Shown: positions 46,200 through 58,700 of the stretch, in pieces | How positions within the stretch are numbered: position 1 is the first letter of the stretch | Layout of the letters: each line of letters begins with the position of its first letter | Source: Straminergon stramineum | Lineage: Eukaryota; Streptophyta; Bryopsida; Hypnales; Calliergonaceae | Assembly: GCA_963920665.1 (NCBI GenBank) | Contig: OY987265.1 | Coordinates: forward strand, 2,361,001 to 2,425,000 | Reading direction: 5' to 3' | DNA: 64,000 bases | Made by a program: the position numbers and the translations under genes | The notes under the pieces: generated by a model | Seen by the model: only the letters and a program-made list of their open reading frames with translations | Told to the model about the DNA's origin: nothing | The model's database searches: none

Positions 46200-46703
46200 T
46201 GGTACTTGATTAGGTGTTAAACCATCTAAAACTTCAATTGGTTCAAAATGTCTACTTTTGAAAGCTAAATGCAATGTTTCATTATTATATCCTCTACCAA
46301 AAGTACTAAGTATTATTCCATTTTCTTTATTCTAGACACTAATTTGTTTTCTCAAATAATCAAATATCCACATAATTGAAGTAAAATCACCCCACAATCC
46401 ACCAACAATAGCACTTATTGACATTTTTTCTATATATTGATTGTCATTTAAAACTACTCCTTTATGTAAATCATGTAGAAAAGATTCATTTAATTCCATT
46501 GATCGAGTTTCACATGCTTTTGGAGTATTCATTGCTAAACATTGTTTTAAATGGTGCATTACGTTTATTTACAAACTTGTTGATGATTCAGTATATCCTA
46601 GTGAGTATGCAACAAAACCAAATAAACATTCTCCTACATTATATTTGTAACTTGTATTGTGTCGAAGATTATAACATTTCAATTTCTCGTCTAATTTTGT
46701 CAT
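46200..46703 (-). pseudogene. OTU-type cysteine protease domain of the Helentron
   Basis: I place the start at 46703 (MTKLDEKLKCYNL). The catalytic block YKYNVGECLFGFVAYS is about 22 residues in, with Cys in the G-E-C-L-F motif. After a stop, MHHLKQCLAM ... YIEKMSISAIVGGLWGDFTSIMWIF follows, the usual helix-and-tryptophan segment. Then LHLAFKSRHFEPIEVLDG gives the catalytic His (H-F-E-P). The same order and motifs occur in the second OTU copy at 39433. OTU domains are common in Helentrons and in other eukaryotic transposons, and may act on the element's own polyprotein or on host ubiquitin; which is unknown. Confidence 0.75.
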
Positions 46704-47029
46704 ATCATCATATTAATACAAAATTTTCTATGAATTGTACAAACCTATACAAAATTGCTATAGTACAAATATACAAATATACAAATCTATTTGCAAAAGA
46801 AATATAAAAATATGAGTTTAATAAAAAAAATTTATTGAAATGAAATTCAAATAAAAGTGCAAAATACATACAATTACTTCTTGGTTTTTTTATCACTTGT
46901 ATCATTCAACTTTCGTTTCACACTTGGTTGAGAGTGTGATGGGGTTGTAATGATATTTACAAGTTCTACAAAAGTTGGAATGACATCTTCCACTAAAGTT
47001 GGAGTGACATCTTCTATTGGAGTAGAAGA

Positions 47030-48345
47030 AAAAGGCCTCCATTGAGGAGAAATGAAATTAAACTATTATTTGCTAAAACTAGTTCACTACATGATGGTTC
47101 ATCTCCATAATATTCTTCAAAGTCAAATAATCATGAAATTGATGTCAATTGAAACTTTCCAATGCTATGGATCTTAGATAAGATTCTAATTTGTACCTTT
47201 CTTGTTTTGCTAAAAAAATCTACTCCCAACCTATGAACAATAGTTGACAACCATGGTCCTTCAATAGACACTTTAGTATCTCTTGTATCTTGTGTATTGA
47301 TTTTACCTCGAAGAAAAGGTTGTTGTTCTATCACTTGGTTGCGTTAGCAATTCTTGCAGAAAGACTTGTCTAGAGATACCACAATTACATTTGCCAATTG
47401 ACAAACTGAACAAATGCGCTTGAAAGGGGGAACAGTTGGATAGAGAATTGATAATTCTCCAATGATCTATAAAATTGTTATATATAAATATTTCAAATTC
47501 AAATTCAAATCAATATCAATATCAAAATATATAAACATTTAAAACACAAATACATACCTCCTTAAGATTCTTAGATGAAGTGCCTAAGTTTGTTACTTGG
47601 CAATGAATTTTGATCAAATGGTCATGTTCTTCTTCATCAATGACAGGGGTCACAATCGTATAGGCTTCTGTTTTCAAAAATCAATCATATTTTGATGTTA
47701 CACTCAAATGCTTGAACATCATGAGCACACACTCTCTTGCATTAAAGCTCTCTTGAATCTTCAAATATTCCTTTTGAAAAGTATGTGTAAAGCCAACTGT
47801 ATCATGGTCATCATGGGTGAGTCCATCAACAACAACTACTTGAAATATATCTTGATAATGACCTTTGATTCCAACTACAATTGCAGCAAATGTGGCCATT
47901 AAAAAATTCTTGTGACATTGTTTTTTGAAATCTTTGATAAAATCCTCTGTATAAAAAATAGGGAGGAATTCTGGGACAAATGGAGGGAGAACTGTGATAC
48001 GCGTAGTAGATTGAACAAAAATAACACATGGCATGTCTCCTTTCTAGAACCCACCACCACTTTGGAGGTTCACAACAAAATTCTCCACCCTCACATAGGT
48101 CCCTAGGTGGAATTTTGCTTGATGGTATTCTATATCAAAGGTATACAAACAAACAATGTTATAGTTGTCAAACACTCATTATCTATCATATCACAATGTA
48201 AATAAGCATAACCACAATCTTTTGTTCTATTTGCACAATTATAATCAAAAGTTCCGTAGCAGCTCAAAATCTTTCCTTCAAACTCTACATCTCAAGTATT
48301 GTCATCTATTTGTACTATTGACAATACCATTTTAGTATGAGCCAT
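47030..48345 (-). pseudogene. RPA70-like single-strand DNA-binding protein with an intron
   Basis: It starts at 48345 (MAHTKMVLSIVQIDD). Later blocks read FHLGTYVRVENFVVNLQ and the 117-codon frame 48034-47681 (beginning MPCVIFVQSTTRITVLPP). An intron with donor GTATGT (47557) and acceptor TATAG (47467) is 91 bp long and phase 0, joining ..SSKNLKE to IIGELSILYP. After it comes CSVC ... FCKNC, a four-cysteine zinc ribbon, and then SIEGPWLSTIVHRLGVDF. OB-fold followed by a zinc ribbon fits the C-terminal part of RPA70, and RPA-like genes are known cargo of plant Helitrons. Stops near 48300 and 47350 and a frameshift near 48145 break it. The call is moderate because OB folds are hard to recognise by eye. 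Confidence 0.5.
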
Positions 48346-51300
48346 TGCAAATGGAGAAATGAACAAATTTACAAGTCAAAAAACAAAGAAACAAAGAAGT
48401 ATAAAAAATGAAGAATTATAATGAAAGTTTGAAGAAACTAAGATGCATAGGAAACAAAAGGAATAGTTTTGAAACATTCCTAAGTCTAGGATATTTTTCA
48501 ATGCCACTCTCTATCCACTACCACTACTATTGTCTAATCTCTCCATTGTTGTCTACACACACATGTCATAAATGTCACCTAACTTAATTCCACTTCACCT
48601 AACATATACCTTTGATAATAGCCTTTCCATGTAAACTAGCATCTTTGGGGGACTTCATGTAAAAAATCTCACCTTACTTAGTAAACTGGAATCTCCATTA
48701 GATTCTTAAAAAAAAAAAATCTTTTTTGGATTTACTGCAAAATATCTCACCTAATTTTAAATGTAAGATACCTAATCTATATAAGTCTAATCTAACTTGT
48801 GTAAGCCTAACCTAACCTATTCAGAGAATTCTGCACAACTTTGTGATTTTCCTCATGCTTGTATTCTCTACTATTGTAGAACTGTTAGAAGCACTTGAAT
48901 CAATGATGCAAAAATCTCAAAGACAAAATTTGTACCCTTTCCTTCATCAAATGAAAATACTAAAGTTTACCAAACTCTATAGCCTAAAAATTCTATCGCA
49001 CATTGCATCAACTTGTGAAGTTTTGATAATGCTCAACAATGAACCCCCCAAAATTAAGTTTTTAAATTTTTCAACCTCCTAGGAGATGATGCTTGTAGAT
49101 TCCTCTTTATGAGATAGTCATAAGTATATAAACATCAAGCCTACACATTATAGCCAAAAGTCCTATCATCGTGACAAGCTTGTATTTTTTACCAAAAAAC
49201 AGCATTTGCATAATTCTAACTCAATACTAAAAATTTAGGATAGAGCTTTATATAGAGCTATCCAAGTTTGAGGTGGAATAGAATGAGTCGGAACCAATTG
49301 GACAAAGAAGGATCCAACTAGTTGGACCTGAGAAGTAGTCAAACTAGTCGTTGGACCTCTAACGAATTGATCAACAAAGACATCATATTGTCGCACTTGT
49401 ACGATTGTGGATTTTCGGGTTTCATGACGTTGTCGCATTGTAAATGTGAGCATTATGTAAAAATGTATATTTACATATTTTTTGGATGGGTTTGATTACA
49501 ATAATGTAATGTGAAATATGACGTCAATTGAAGTAGCTTCAAGATGATACCTTCTTCTTGACAAACTATAAAGAAGAAAGATCATTGAAGAACTTCAAAA
49601 AATTGATATATTTTCTCTTTGTTTTTCTTATTTTGGATTTTAGTATGTTGAATTGAAGGATTTTCTAAGTCTCAAGATGAAGAACCTCAACCGGAGTTTG
49701 AATTTGAATTTTCTTTGTTACAATTACTAGATCAACTTCTTCTATCGCTAAGTCTTATACCACTATATGGGCATTTACAAAAAGAAGTTGGGCCTTCTTG
49801 ACTGCCAAAGCAACCTTGATTAGAGCAACAATGGCACGAGAACCTTTAGCGCGATGCTTGAACGTTGATGATTTTGTTGCAAGTTGGATGTGTTGAGCCT
49901 AGGAATCGAGAAGTGACATTCGAAGGGTGTTTTGAGGGTCTTAATGTTGACCAATATTATTGTATGACTAGGCCTGTAAAAGGAAGTCGTAGACACCAAC
50001 GTTGGTTAGAAGGGTCAGTTAATCTTTTAATTAAGGCAGACTGTGCAGAATATGTGGCAACTAGAATCAAATGCATCCTCAAGTTCTTGAAGATGGAATG
50101 ATATTCCAATTGAAACTTTTCTTTTTACCTCTAATAGACATATGTTAAATTCTAGGTCCTTTATTTTATATTTAGAAGTAATTTCAAATTTTATTTTGTA
50201 TGTAGAAAGCTATAGGAGAGAAATATATAAATAGTTTGTTTTCTAGTGACTTAAGGTGACTTATCTTTTAGCTAAAGATGTAGAATGAGTTTAATGGTCA
50301 AAATAGATGATCAATGGATGATAGGGGAGCCACATGGTCAAGATATGGGCTGAAGTCTATTTGACTTGTGTGGTTAAGGTAGAAGATAAGGTGGAGAAAA
50401 AATGGGGTACTATTCATTATTTTTTTCGTTGTGCCTTTAAGGTCTGAATGTTTGAGGAGCCATAGTATGTTGAGTTTTACAAATTTTGGATTGAAAATTA
50501 GAAGAGTTTTGTATCATGGTCTTGTGTTTCTAAAATGATCTCACTTTCTTAAATTGGAGTTGACATTCAAAAGTTGTACTAGGTTTGAATGGAGGAAGGT
50601 TTGCTACCTTCCATATAGAAGGGCAAAGACTTTCATCGACTATAGAAGGCAAACAGGTTTTTTATATGCAATGAAAATTGGAGAGAGTAAAGAATATTTT
50701 ATTAGCTTTTCAAAGAATCTATCATTCATTCTATTTAGAGTTTGTATGAGTGAGTTGTGAGTGTCGAAGTGAAAGAGGGTCTGTTGCTCTCAATTTTAAG
50801 GGTCAAAACTTCGGGCGGCCATAGAAATTGGATAGAGTATTAAATTGATTTGAGATTTGGAGGAAGAGGAGAAAATTGTGTTAGCTTTCCAAAAAATTGT
50901 CACTCATATCATTTGGACTTGTGAAAATTTGGTGGCATCAAATCAAAGTTCAGTCAAAGAGTTGGAGTTTGGAGGAGATTTTGAAGACTTGTGACTTTCA
51001 ATTTCTTTGTCAACTTTATTGTTGCGGGTGGTATGGGTCAAATCATTACTCTACGTTGTTTTGTGTTGTCGTAACAAAGTGGGGTTAATAGTCCACATGG
51101 TCAAAACTTGCTTTGTTCTGACGATGAGACACGATTGCTAGTCATTGGGAGTTTGAAATTTAGGAGCCAATCTTTTGGATGGTTCAGTTTGTGGTTTGAT
51201 CATCTCGTCTTATCCATCCGAGGCATGTGGTTTCTTATCACCTACCTTGACCATTACATCCATTTAAATTCTATTTCAAGATAGACCAACGAGAAGCAGT

Positions 51301-54300
51301 TCCACGACGGTTTAGAAGATTCAACAAACAAAATTCAAGATTTTACATGAACATGTCTATTTTTGTTCTTTAGTCATTTTTTATCACAATCAAAATCTCC
51401 ATGATTTCCCGAGGCAAACCTCTCTCTACTTAATAACGCACTGCGAATTTTTAGAGTAAGTTCCTCATCTTTCTTGAAATACACTTGAGAACATCTGAAA
51501 TCTCATTCTGAGCTATTCTACGTTCCGAATTTAAAGACTGATGAACATAATCTCGGTGTCAAGCACCCAAAACACAAGTACATAGTTCAATTTTGTGTTT
51601 CCAATCACATACCTACATACAACCTTCATTGTGTCAAAATAGAGTCTCCATGCAATGATTCAAAGTCAGCTACTAGCATTAGTGTAAAAAATGCGGGAAA
51701 TCAGAAAGAGACGAAGCAAGCTCAAGCTCAAGCTCCTACAACTTGGATACAAACTCTATCATGTTCTGCTCCGAGAGTAAGACCTTGACTTTTGCAAAAC
51801 ACCAAAGAGTATCAATACTTCTACAATTGAGAGTGTCATACTGTCACCACACTACTACACTTTAAACAAGGAAGAAACCTCATTACCTATGTGAAGTGCA
51901 TGTTGAGGTCCGCCTACATCTATTCCAACCAAACCTTAACCACACCTTGACTATGTTTTCAAGTGTGAATGCAAATCATATCATGTAGTATAAATACGGT
52001 TGTAGATAGGATTTGGACTTTCACATACCAAAGTCAATGCAGAATTGTTGCCATAGTCTATGTCCAAAGAAAAGAGCCAATAAAAGATAATGAAGTTTCA
52101 ATACCTTCTCAAATACTCGTTTATTTCAACGACATGCGATTCTCTTGTAGTATTTTCTCTAGAATTTGCAAGCACATAATGTATCAATAAAATTATAATT
52201 TCAAAATAAAAATAAAAATAAATTAAATCTTAATAATTTGAGTATTCTCCTTACTTGGGCTACAAGAATCACAACACCTACCAAATAAGGGCCTCTAAGC
52301 AAGGTAACAAAGTAGTTCACTAGTGTACAACAAACAAACGAATATCACGGTAACATTCTCATGCCAACAACCCTTGTGTCTTTCTATTATAGGGTTGTGA
52401 AATGCATTGTGAGATTAAACATAGATATTGAAAATACCAATTATTCTTGTGTGAGAATTGTACAAGCTTCAAATTCTATAATCCCATAAGAAATTGTCCA
52501 ATTCACAATGTTGCTAAATTAGTACTTCTTGTATATAATTTAGTCATCAATTCAATCATAATTCATGGCTCAACTCATGACAATGCAAAGGAGAAAATAA
52601 TTAATAGCATTTATCCCAAAAATGCCAAGAATCTACCAAAAAAACCAACTAAGTACATGTCAAAGAAGGGCATCCTTTGTCAAAGACAACTACAATAGTA
52701 CAATGTGCATGTACACACTCAAAAGCCTCTAAAATGTGCGAAAGGTCTTCATCTTTATACTCTAAGAGTATTTGTGAATTACAACAAACAATTACAAAAC
52801 AATCATCGAAAAAATATTTTAAGATAATGTGCTAGGTCATTGATAACTTTGTTGGTACAGGACCAATTTATGCAAACTTACCAAGTCACTTACAATGGAC
52901 CCAAAATCTTAGTTGTATCGAGAGCAAAGTTTTTTTCATAGCTTAAAATCATCTTCAATAGATGGAAAATTGCAATCTGCTCCACAATGTCATACACCTT
53001 TGGAATGCTATGATTTTAAAGAGATTTTTTCCAAATTCAAGACAAGTGCCCAGGATTGCTAAAAGATTCTATATGTGATTGATTTAGCATCCATGGTTGT
53101 ACAAACATTAGACGATCTATCTGTTTCAATTGTTTGATTTTCCCACCCAATGTGAATACTTTAAGGTTGAGACATTGTCCATTGAATCCATCCAAATTGT
53201 CCAATATGTTCGCCCGTCCATATGGTTTTCAGTGTCACATCAAGTCTAGACGGACAGTTGATCAACAAAACGTCAAGATTCAACCCCAGCATCTGTCATA
53301 ATCTAAAAAATAAATTTGGATGGTTGGTCCATTGGTTTGGATAGCATGTTTGTCCAATTGATGGACAAGTCGTCCAAAAAATCTATTTATTTCAATGATG
53401 TGAATCTTGATATGTTAGAACATGCCTCGATTGATACTAACAATCATTTTGAAGGAAGAATCGAGTGTCACATTAAGATATAAAACCTTGCCCATTTGGG
53501 ATGTCTAGTAATTCTAATTTGTCTAATGTGGCAACAATACTAGCATCCTCTTTGTTGTCACCTAAAAGCATTAAAAACATTCAAGGACTCACATTTATCA
53601 AATGATCTCTTTTTGCAAATTTTATATCTTATGTTTTGAAGTGAAGACAATGCTACGAGAAAAAAGAATCTTATGAGGAAGTTGGGGTGTACCATTAGCA
53701 CAAGGCCAATGGTGAGGTCATTCAACTTCCTTCTTGTGGCTATAAACTTCAACTTCTTTGTGAAGTTTGCTTCACCTAATTTTGCAATATAAATATTGGA
53801 TGGTCACATTAGTAGGAAAGGGCAATTTTAGAGAGTCAAAAATTTGACAATCAAGTGTCCAAAGCTTTCTAATGTAGGATATCCAAGTGTTCAGATGGAT
53901 TTCAAGTTGCTCAATTGAAACCTCATAATTAATCTGAAATTTGGTACCATCACACTTGAAGCTTAGCTAGGTTATTTGAGGTTTAAGCTGGGCATTGAAA
54001 AACCATTCTAGTTAGTTGAGTCAAAACCAATCCAAAGTAAGTCAAATTCAAAATGGCAAATCATAGAGTAAAATTAACTCAAATCAAACATTGGAAGTAG
54101 AAGACTTTCAAAGCAAATATAGCAAATCAAAATGACAAGGTAGCAAGACCAATTAAAAATTCAAATCAAACAAAATAGAGGCATAATAATCCAAGTGCAG
54201 TAAAGTGGTTACAATTGAAGCACCTCTCAAAGACCTCATTTTAAAGATAAAAAGACAAAACCAATATAACTATCATTCTCTACACTTCTTCAAGGCAAAA

Positions 54301-55452
54301 TTACAAAAATGATACAAGACTTAAAATGAAAGCTTGTTCATGTATATAATTCATTTCTTAGTTTAATTTATTGATTGTCAAAAAAAGGTGTTGAATGCAT
54401 GCCATTTATAACTTTGATGCATTTTCTTATCCTATTACAAAAAAATCTCAAAATAAACCAATAGAGAAACAACAATATACCAACAAAGCACATAAATTCA
54501 TAACAAAAATCTCTTTTGTAGCTTCAAACTCTAAATAAACCCTAGCTATCTCTACACTTAGTACACTTTAAGTTATAGGCTATGCTCGTTTTGTTGATAT
54601 AACACATACGTAACCTATCTCAAATAGTCAAAGTGCCAAATAGGCCACTAGTCAAAGCAAATGCACCAAGATTTCTAAAACAACCCTAGCAAAGCTAAAG
54701 GGATATGAAGTTTGGTAGAAAATCCAGAATAGTGGCTCACACCTAGGCAAGTTACTTGGAGGTCCTTTGATGTGCCAGACTTCCATGACAACAAAAAAAT
54801 TTGGAGACTTAGCTACCTAGGAAAAGAAGCTTTTCTACAAAATTTCTACCACCATAGAGATCTTTCATTAGGCCAATCCCAACAAACTCAAGAATCTCAC
54901 AATGCTATTGAATCAGCACTTCAAAATCAAAAATTTGTAATGGTTCACAACTTCTCTGTTGTAGTTATGGAGATCTTTTCATAAGTAAGTATAGAAGACA
55001 TTGCAAACGTCTTAATTGTATTGAGGAAATGCAACCATCTACTGCATCCCCTTTTATTGCCCTTGCAATTCTTGTGTCTTCCGTTGTGCCTTCTTCATTG
55101 TTTGCTTTTCACCTCTTTGCCAACTTTGAGGGCCCTTCTTCTTTTGCTTCTCAGTTGTCTCCCTCTCCCTCTAGTACACCCATTCCCTTCACCCCTATGC
55201 ACCCCCCTCTTCTTGTTCATCTACGGCTCCAATTCAATATTATTGCATAGACCTTAATCAATGCTCTTGCTTTACTGAAAGCAATGCTTCTGTCCAACCC
55301 CAACTTGATATACCTCCACTCCTTGGCCTTATATTGGTGCACTTGCTAGGCCATTTGCTCAAAGAAAAAAGAGTTTTAGATCTTCAAATGTTGGAGTGGC
55401 GTTGATGGCTATGCATACTAATGTAGGGCCTCTCCAAGAATGCATATTTTGA
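48346..55452. other. AT-rich tract, no gene recognised; degenerate repeats at 50.5-51.1 kb
   Basis: About 7 kb. Two diverged copies of one unit occur at about 50590-50760 and 50800-50990. Both contain a GGGC-AAA-ACTT(T/C) motif, then TATAGAA or CATAGAAATTGG, then a TTAGCTTT(T/C)CAAA(G/A)AAT stretch, suggestive of a decayed LTR. The open frame 49865-50101 and the minus frame 49453-49235 match nothing I know. At 53160-53400 the pentamer GTCCA recurs many times in both orientations without clear periodicity. The Leu-rich frames at 55021-55257 are low-complexity CT-rich sequence. Confidence 0.4.
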
Positions 55453-55782
55453 ATAAAGGTCCAAAAATACTCTAAGAATGCCAGTATTGACAATCTCTAT
55501 AAAAAAAATTACCTTCATGCTTCTTATTACTTTATATATTCAGATTATCTTGATGCCCAAAGAAAAATCAATTGGTGGTTTACAACCCTTGTTGATGAAG
55601 AAGTTTATGATGTTCTATTTTCAAACTATAGAAACAACATAGATGCTAAAAAATGTGCAACAAATTCATTGAATAGAGGATTGATAGTTTGGAAGCACTT
55701 TAATTTGTCATCAATGGTTTTGTCTTCACAATTGCATTGGGAGGTAGATGACATCTATCTTTATTTTTTAAACCATAGGTAA
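55453..55782 (+). pseudogene. Open 109-codon stretch without ATG, unrecognised
   Basis: Between an upstream stop (TGA at 55450) and TAA at 55780 the frame stays open in AT-rich DNA, where that is unusual. The protein contains YLHASYYFIYSDYLDAQRK, INWWFTTLVDEEVYDVLFSN and HWEVDDIYLYFLN, with tryptophans and acidic residues that look protein-like. No ATG occurs until late in the frame. It could be an internal exon or a fragment of a transposon protein. No family recognised. Confidence 0.3.
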
Positions 55783-58700
55783 AACTATCAAAAAATACAC
55801 AATGAGTGCTTGTAGTGAACAAAAGGAGGTTGGAGGAATCATTAAAGATGTAGAAGGAGAGAATGATGGTTTAGCCTTGATTGATGTAGACATCAAGAAT
55901 GCTATAGAAGATGAAGACATTGATGTGGGAGGACAAGATGTCATTACTAGCTAGTGGAGAAGACAACTTTATGAGCAAAGGAGTTGCCATGGGACAAGCA
56001 ATCAATGTTGTAATCAAAGAGGATGGAACTGTAAGTAGATAAGTAAAGGCTATCCTTTGACATCCAAAAAACAAAAGAAAGTCTAAGATATATCTAGAAA
56101 TGCATCCACAAAACTTCAATGGGAGGAATTCACATTTTTTTACAAGACAAATCTAGTGTAAAAGCTCATGGTGTGGATTCAGGATTTCATGTACTAAAAT
56201 TTGTTCAAATGTGGATTGGAGATAGAAAGAAAATTCACGAGTTATATGCAAAAATAAAAATGCAAGGTCTATAGAAGACCTTTAGTCATCAAAGAAATAT
56301 CAAAAGTTTTGTTTAAAAGTCATTTATAGATTTTACTTTTTTATCTTCTTAATCGCTTGTAGTCTAGATTTTTGTCTAACGTGCAAAACATCCTGAACTA
56401 TAATATAGGGGTACCAATTATAGGAAATAGTCAAATAGTTTAACGTATTTGTAGCTAAAGTCACATGTAATTTAGTATAAAATGAGATTTACATAAAATT
56501 AATATAATCCTTCACAAACAATTTGTTTTCATTCATATTCACGAGGGTACAAATTTTGTAGTCTATCCTTCACCAATGGTGTGGAGGCATGAATGTTGTC
56601 CCAATTCTATGTAGTAGGGGTCTCAATTTATCAACAAATAGTCAAGGTTGAACCACAATTTGTCATATGTATATTCTAGAACCTAGTGCAATGATCTATC
56701 TATCTAATAAATTGTACATGATTCCTTAATTCTTGGTGATTTGCGTTACCAAATTTTTTTATTGCAACCACTACTTAACTAGCCAAATTGATAATTAAAG
56801 TAATGAAAATGTACAAGGAAATAGTCCCAATCCTATATACAACAATTTGTAAGTGTCTAAATGTAGGACATTTGAGTTTACACAAACTCCTTACATAGAT
56901 TGTTGTAGAAAACTCACAACAATTGATTAAATATAACATGCAACAAACCCACAACAAAAATCCCTATTCTAAAATTATGAATCCCAAATCAACTCTTGGA
57001 TTGATCTCATACCCAATTAAATTGCCCTAAGAGATTTTCATCCCTTGCATAATTCATCTATTTTAGTGTTGGTTTTAAATTAATTTTATCTTTGTAAACA
57101 AACCCAAAATGAATTGCTTATCCTCTATTTACAACCAAAGACTCAGTTGACTCAAATATGAGCCCTACATCTAATCAATGTATTTCAAATAACAATAAAA
57201 CTCTCTTTAAGTTTCTATAAATTAAGCACCCAACAATTCATCACTTGTTAGATAATTGGTTTATACAAATAACATTCTAAATCGATCATTAACTCAAAAT
57301 TAAAAATTTAGTTTGAACAAGCATTAATCCAATCTATTTTGATAGGTGGTTTGGTTCATTCAGCTCTCTATATAAGCCCATTTTTAGTATCACAGTTCAC
57401 CATTTAATTTTGCACACAATTTACCAACACTCTCTAATCAATTTCTTCGCATTGATTCCATAACCAATTTATTGATTCAATGCTACTAATTGATAAATGG
57501 ATCCAAACTCATACCATTACAGTAACACCCTAGCACAATCTCCACAATCACGACTAACGATAGCACAACCATGGTTCACACACACACTAAAGAAAGAGAA
57601 TAAATTCAAACACACTTACACACACCAAGTAGATCATTCCAAGATAATTAAACAATAGAGCCATGTACATCTTATCTTCATACAACAAGATTCAACATTA
57701 ATCCGTCAATGTGCTTCTAATCTGAAGCATCCATTCTCCTTGCTTAATATGGCCCACAAATCATCCCATCCACCAATTAGTCAAATCCAACATTTACAAG
57801 GTCTTCACTACCCATCTCTCAACATGCACAAATTTAGAATCATAGACATAACCATTATATAACATTCCAACTTTCCAGGGTTAATTAACATAATTCCCTA
57901 GACAAGCAATAGAATAGCATTCTAAATTCAATAGATAAATTGTTCAGTTAATTGTGTTGCATGTGTACACTTCAACAAATCATTTACACCACTTAACCAT
58001 TCCAATTATTAATCTTACATGATTTCCATGGCTAAATAATTTTTCCAAATCCACAAACCCCACTACATTTGTATCCACTATTCAAAAAGTACTTGAATAC
58101 TTTCATTTGTAGCCTCATATTATCGATCCTAATCACCTCTTCAACAACATTTACAATTTATCAGTCACACATTGTATCTTAGCCAACAGTCAATACCTAA
58201 GTCTTACAAACTAGGTTTCAAGCACAATCGACTCTAGTACAAAATCAAATAGTTTAGGATTCCATAACATGTTCAATGATCAAAAACTTGCGTGGTTGCA
58301 CCATCTGTCACATTGAAATTACATAGAAAGAAGTTTCATCTTGAGCTCCATTCAAGATCTCCGGTTCTAACTTCTTGCTCGTACAATTTGTCATTTGCTA
58401 GTCATACACAAACCTTCCTATCAATCAATAACACACTCCCAAACCAACTACAACCATCAAATTACTTCACCCAAACACACCAAAGAAATCCAAGGCCCCA
58501 AATACAATGACAACGTAAATTCTACTATTTCTCTATAACTCACATTACGATGTTGATACACAACACTGTAAACCCTTACACAAGTTGTTAATCACACACC
58601 TACACAATTTGCCACGCAATAACTAAACCCAAGAATCCAATCACATGATTACAATTTCACCACACAAAATACAATGGTTAAACAAGTACATGACAATTTG

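Larger units (their letters stand above)
39960..48345 (-). mobile_element. Decayed Helentron (Helitron2-like): RPA, OTU, DUF6570-like, Rep, Pif1 helicase, EEP endonuclease
   Basis: Six coding blocks of the Helitron superfamily occur in a row on the minus strand, each in its expected place. The C-terminal endonuclease (EEP) and the OTU domain identify the Helentron branch. Most blocks contain stops or frameshifts, so the copy is inactive. Element B interrupts it at 40746-41315. I could not locate the true ends. The adjacent OTU-ParB unit (34126-39433) lies on the same strand and may belong to the same element, which would then be more than 14 kb long including insertions. Confidence 0.8.

Noticed and set aside
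55021..55257. Leu-rich hydrophobic frames resembling a membrane protein
   Set aside because: They come from CT-rich low-complexity DNA, are open in two frames at once, and show no other coding signal.
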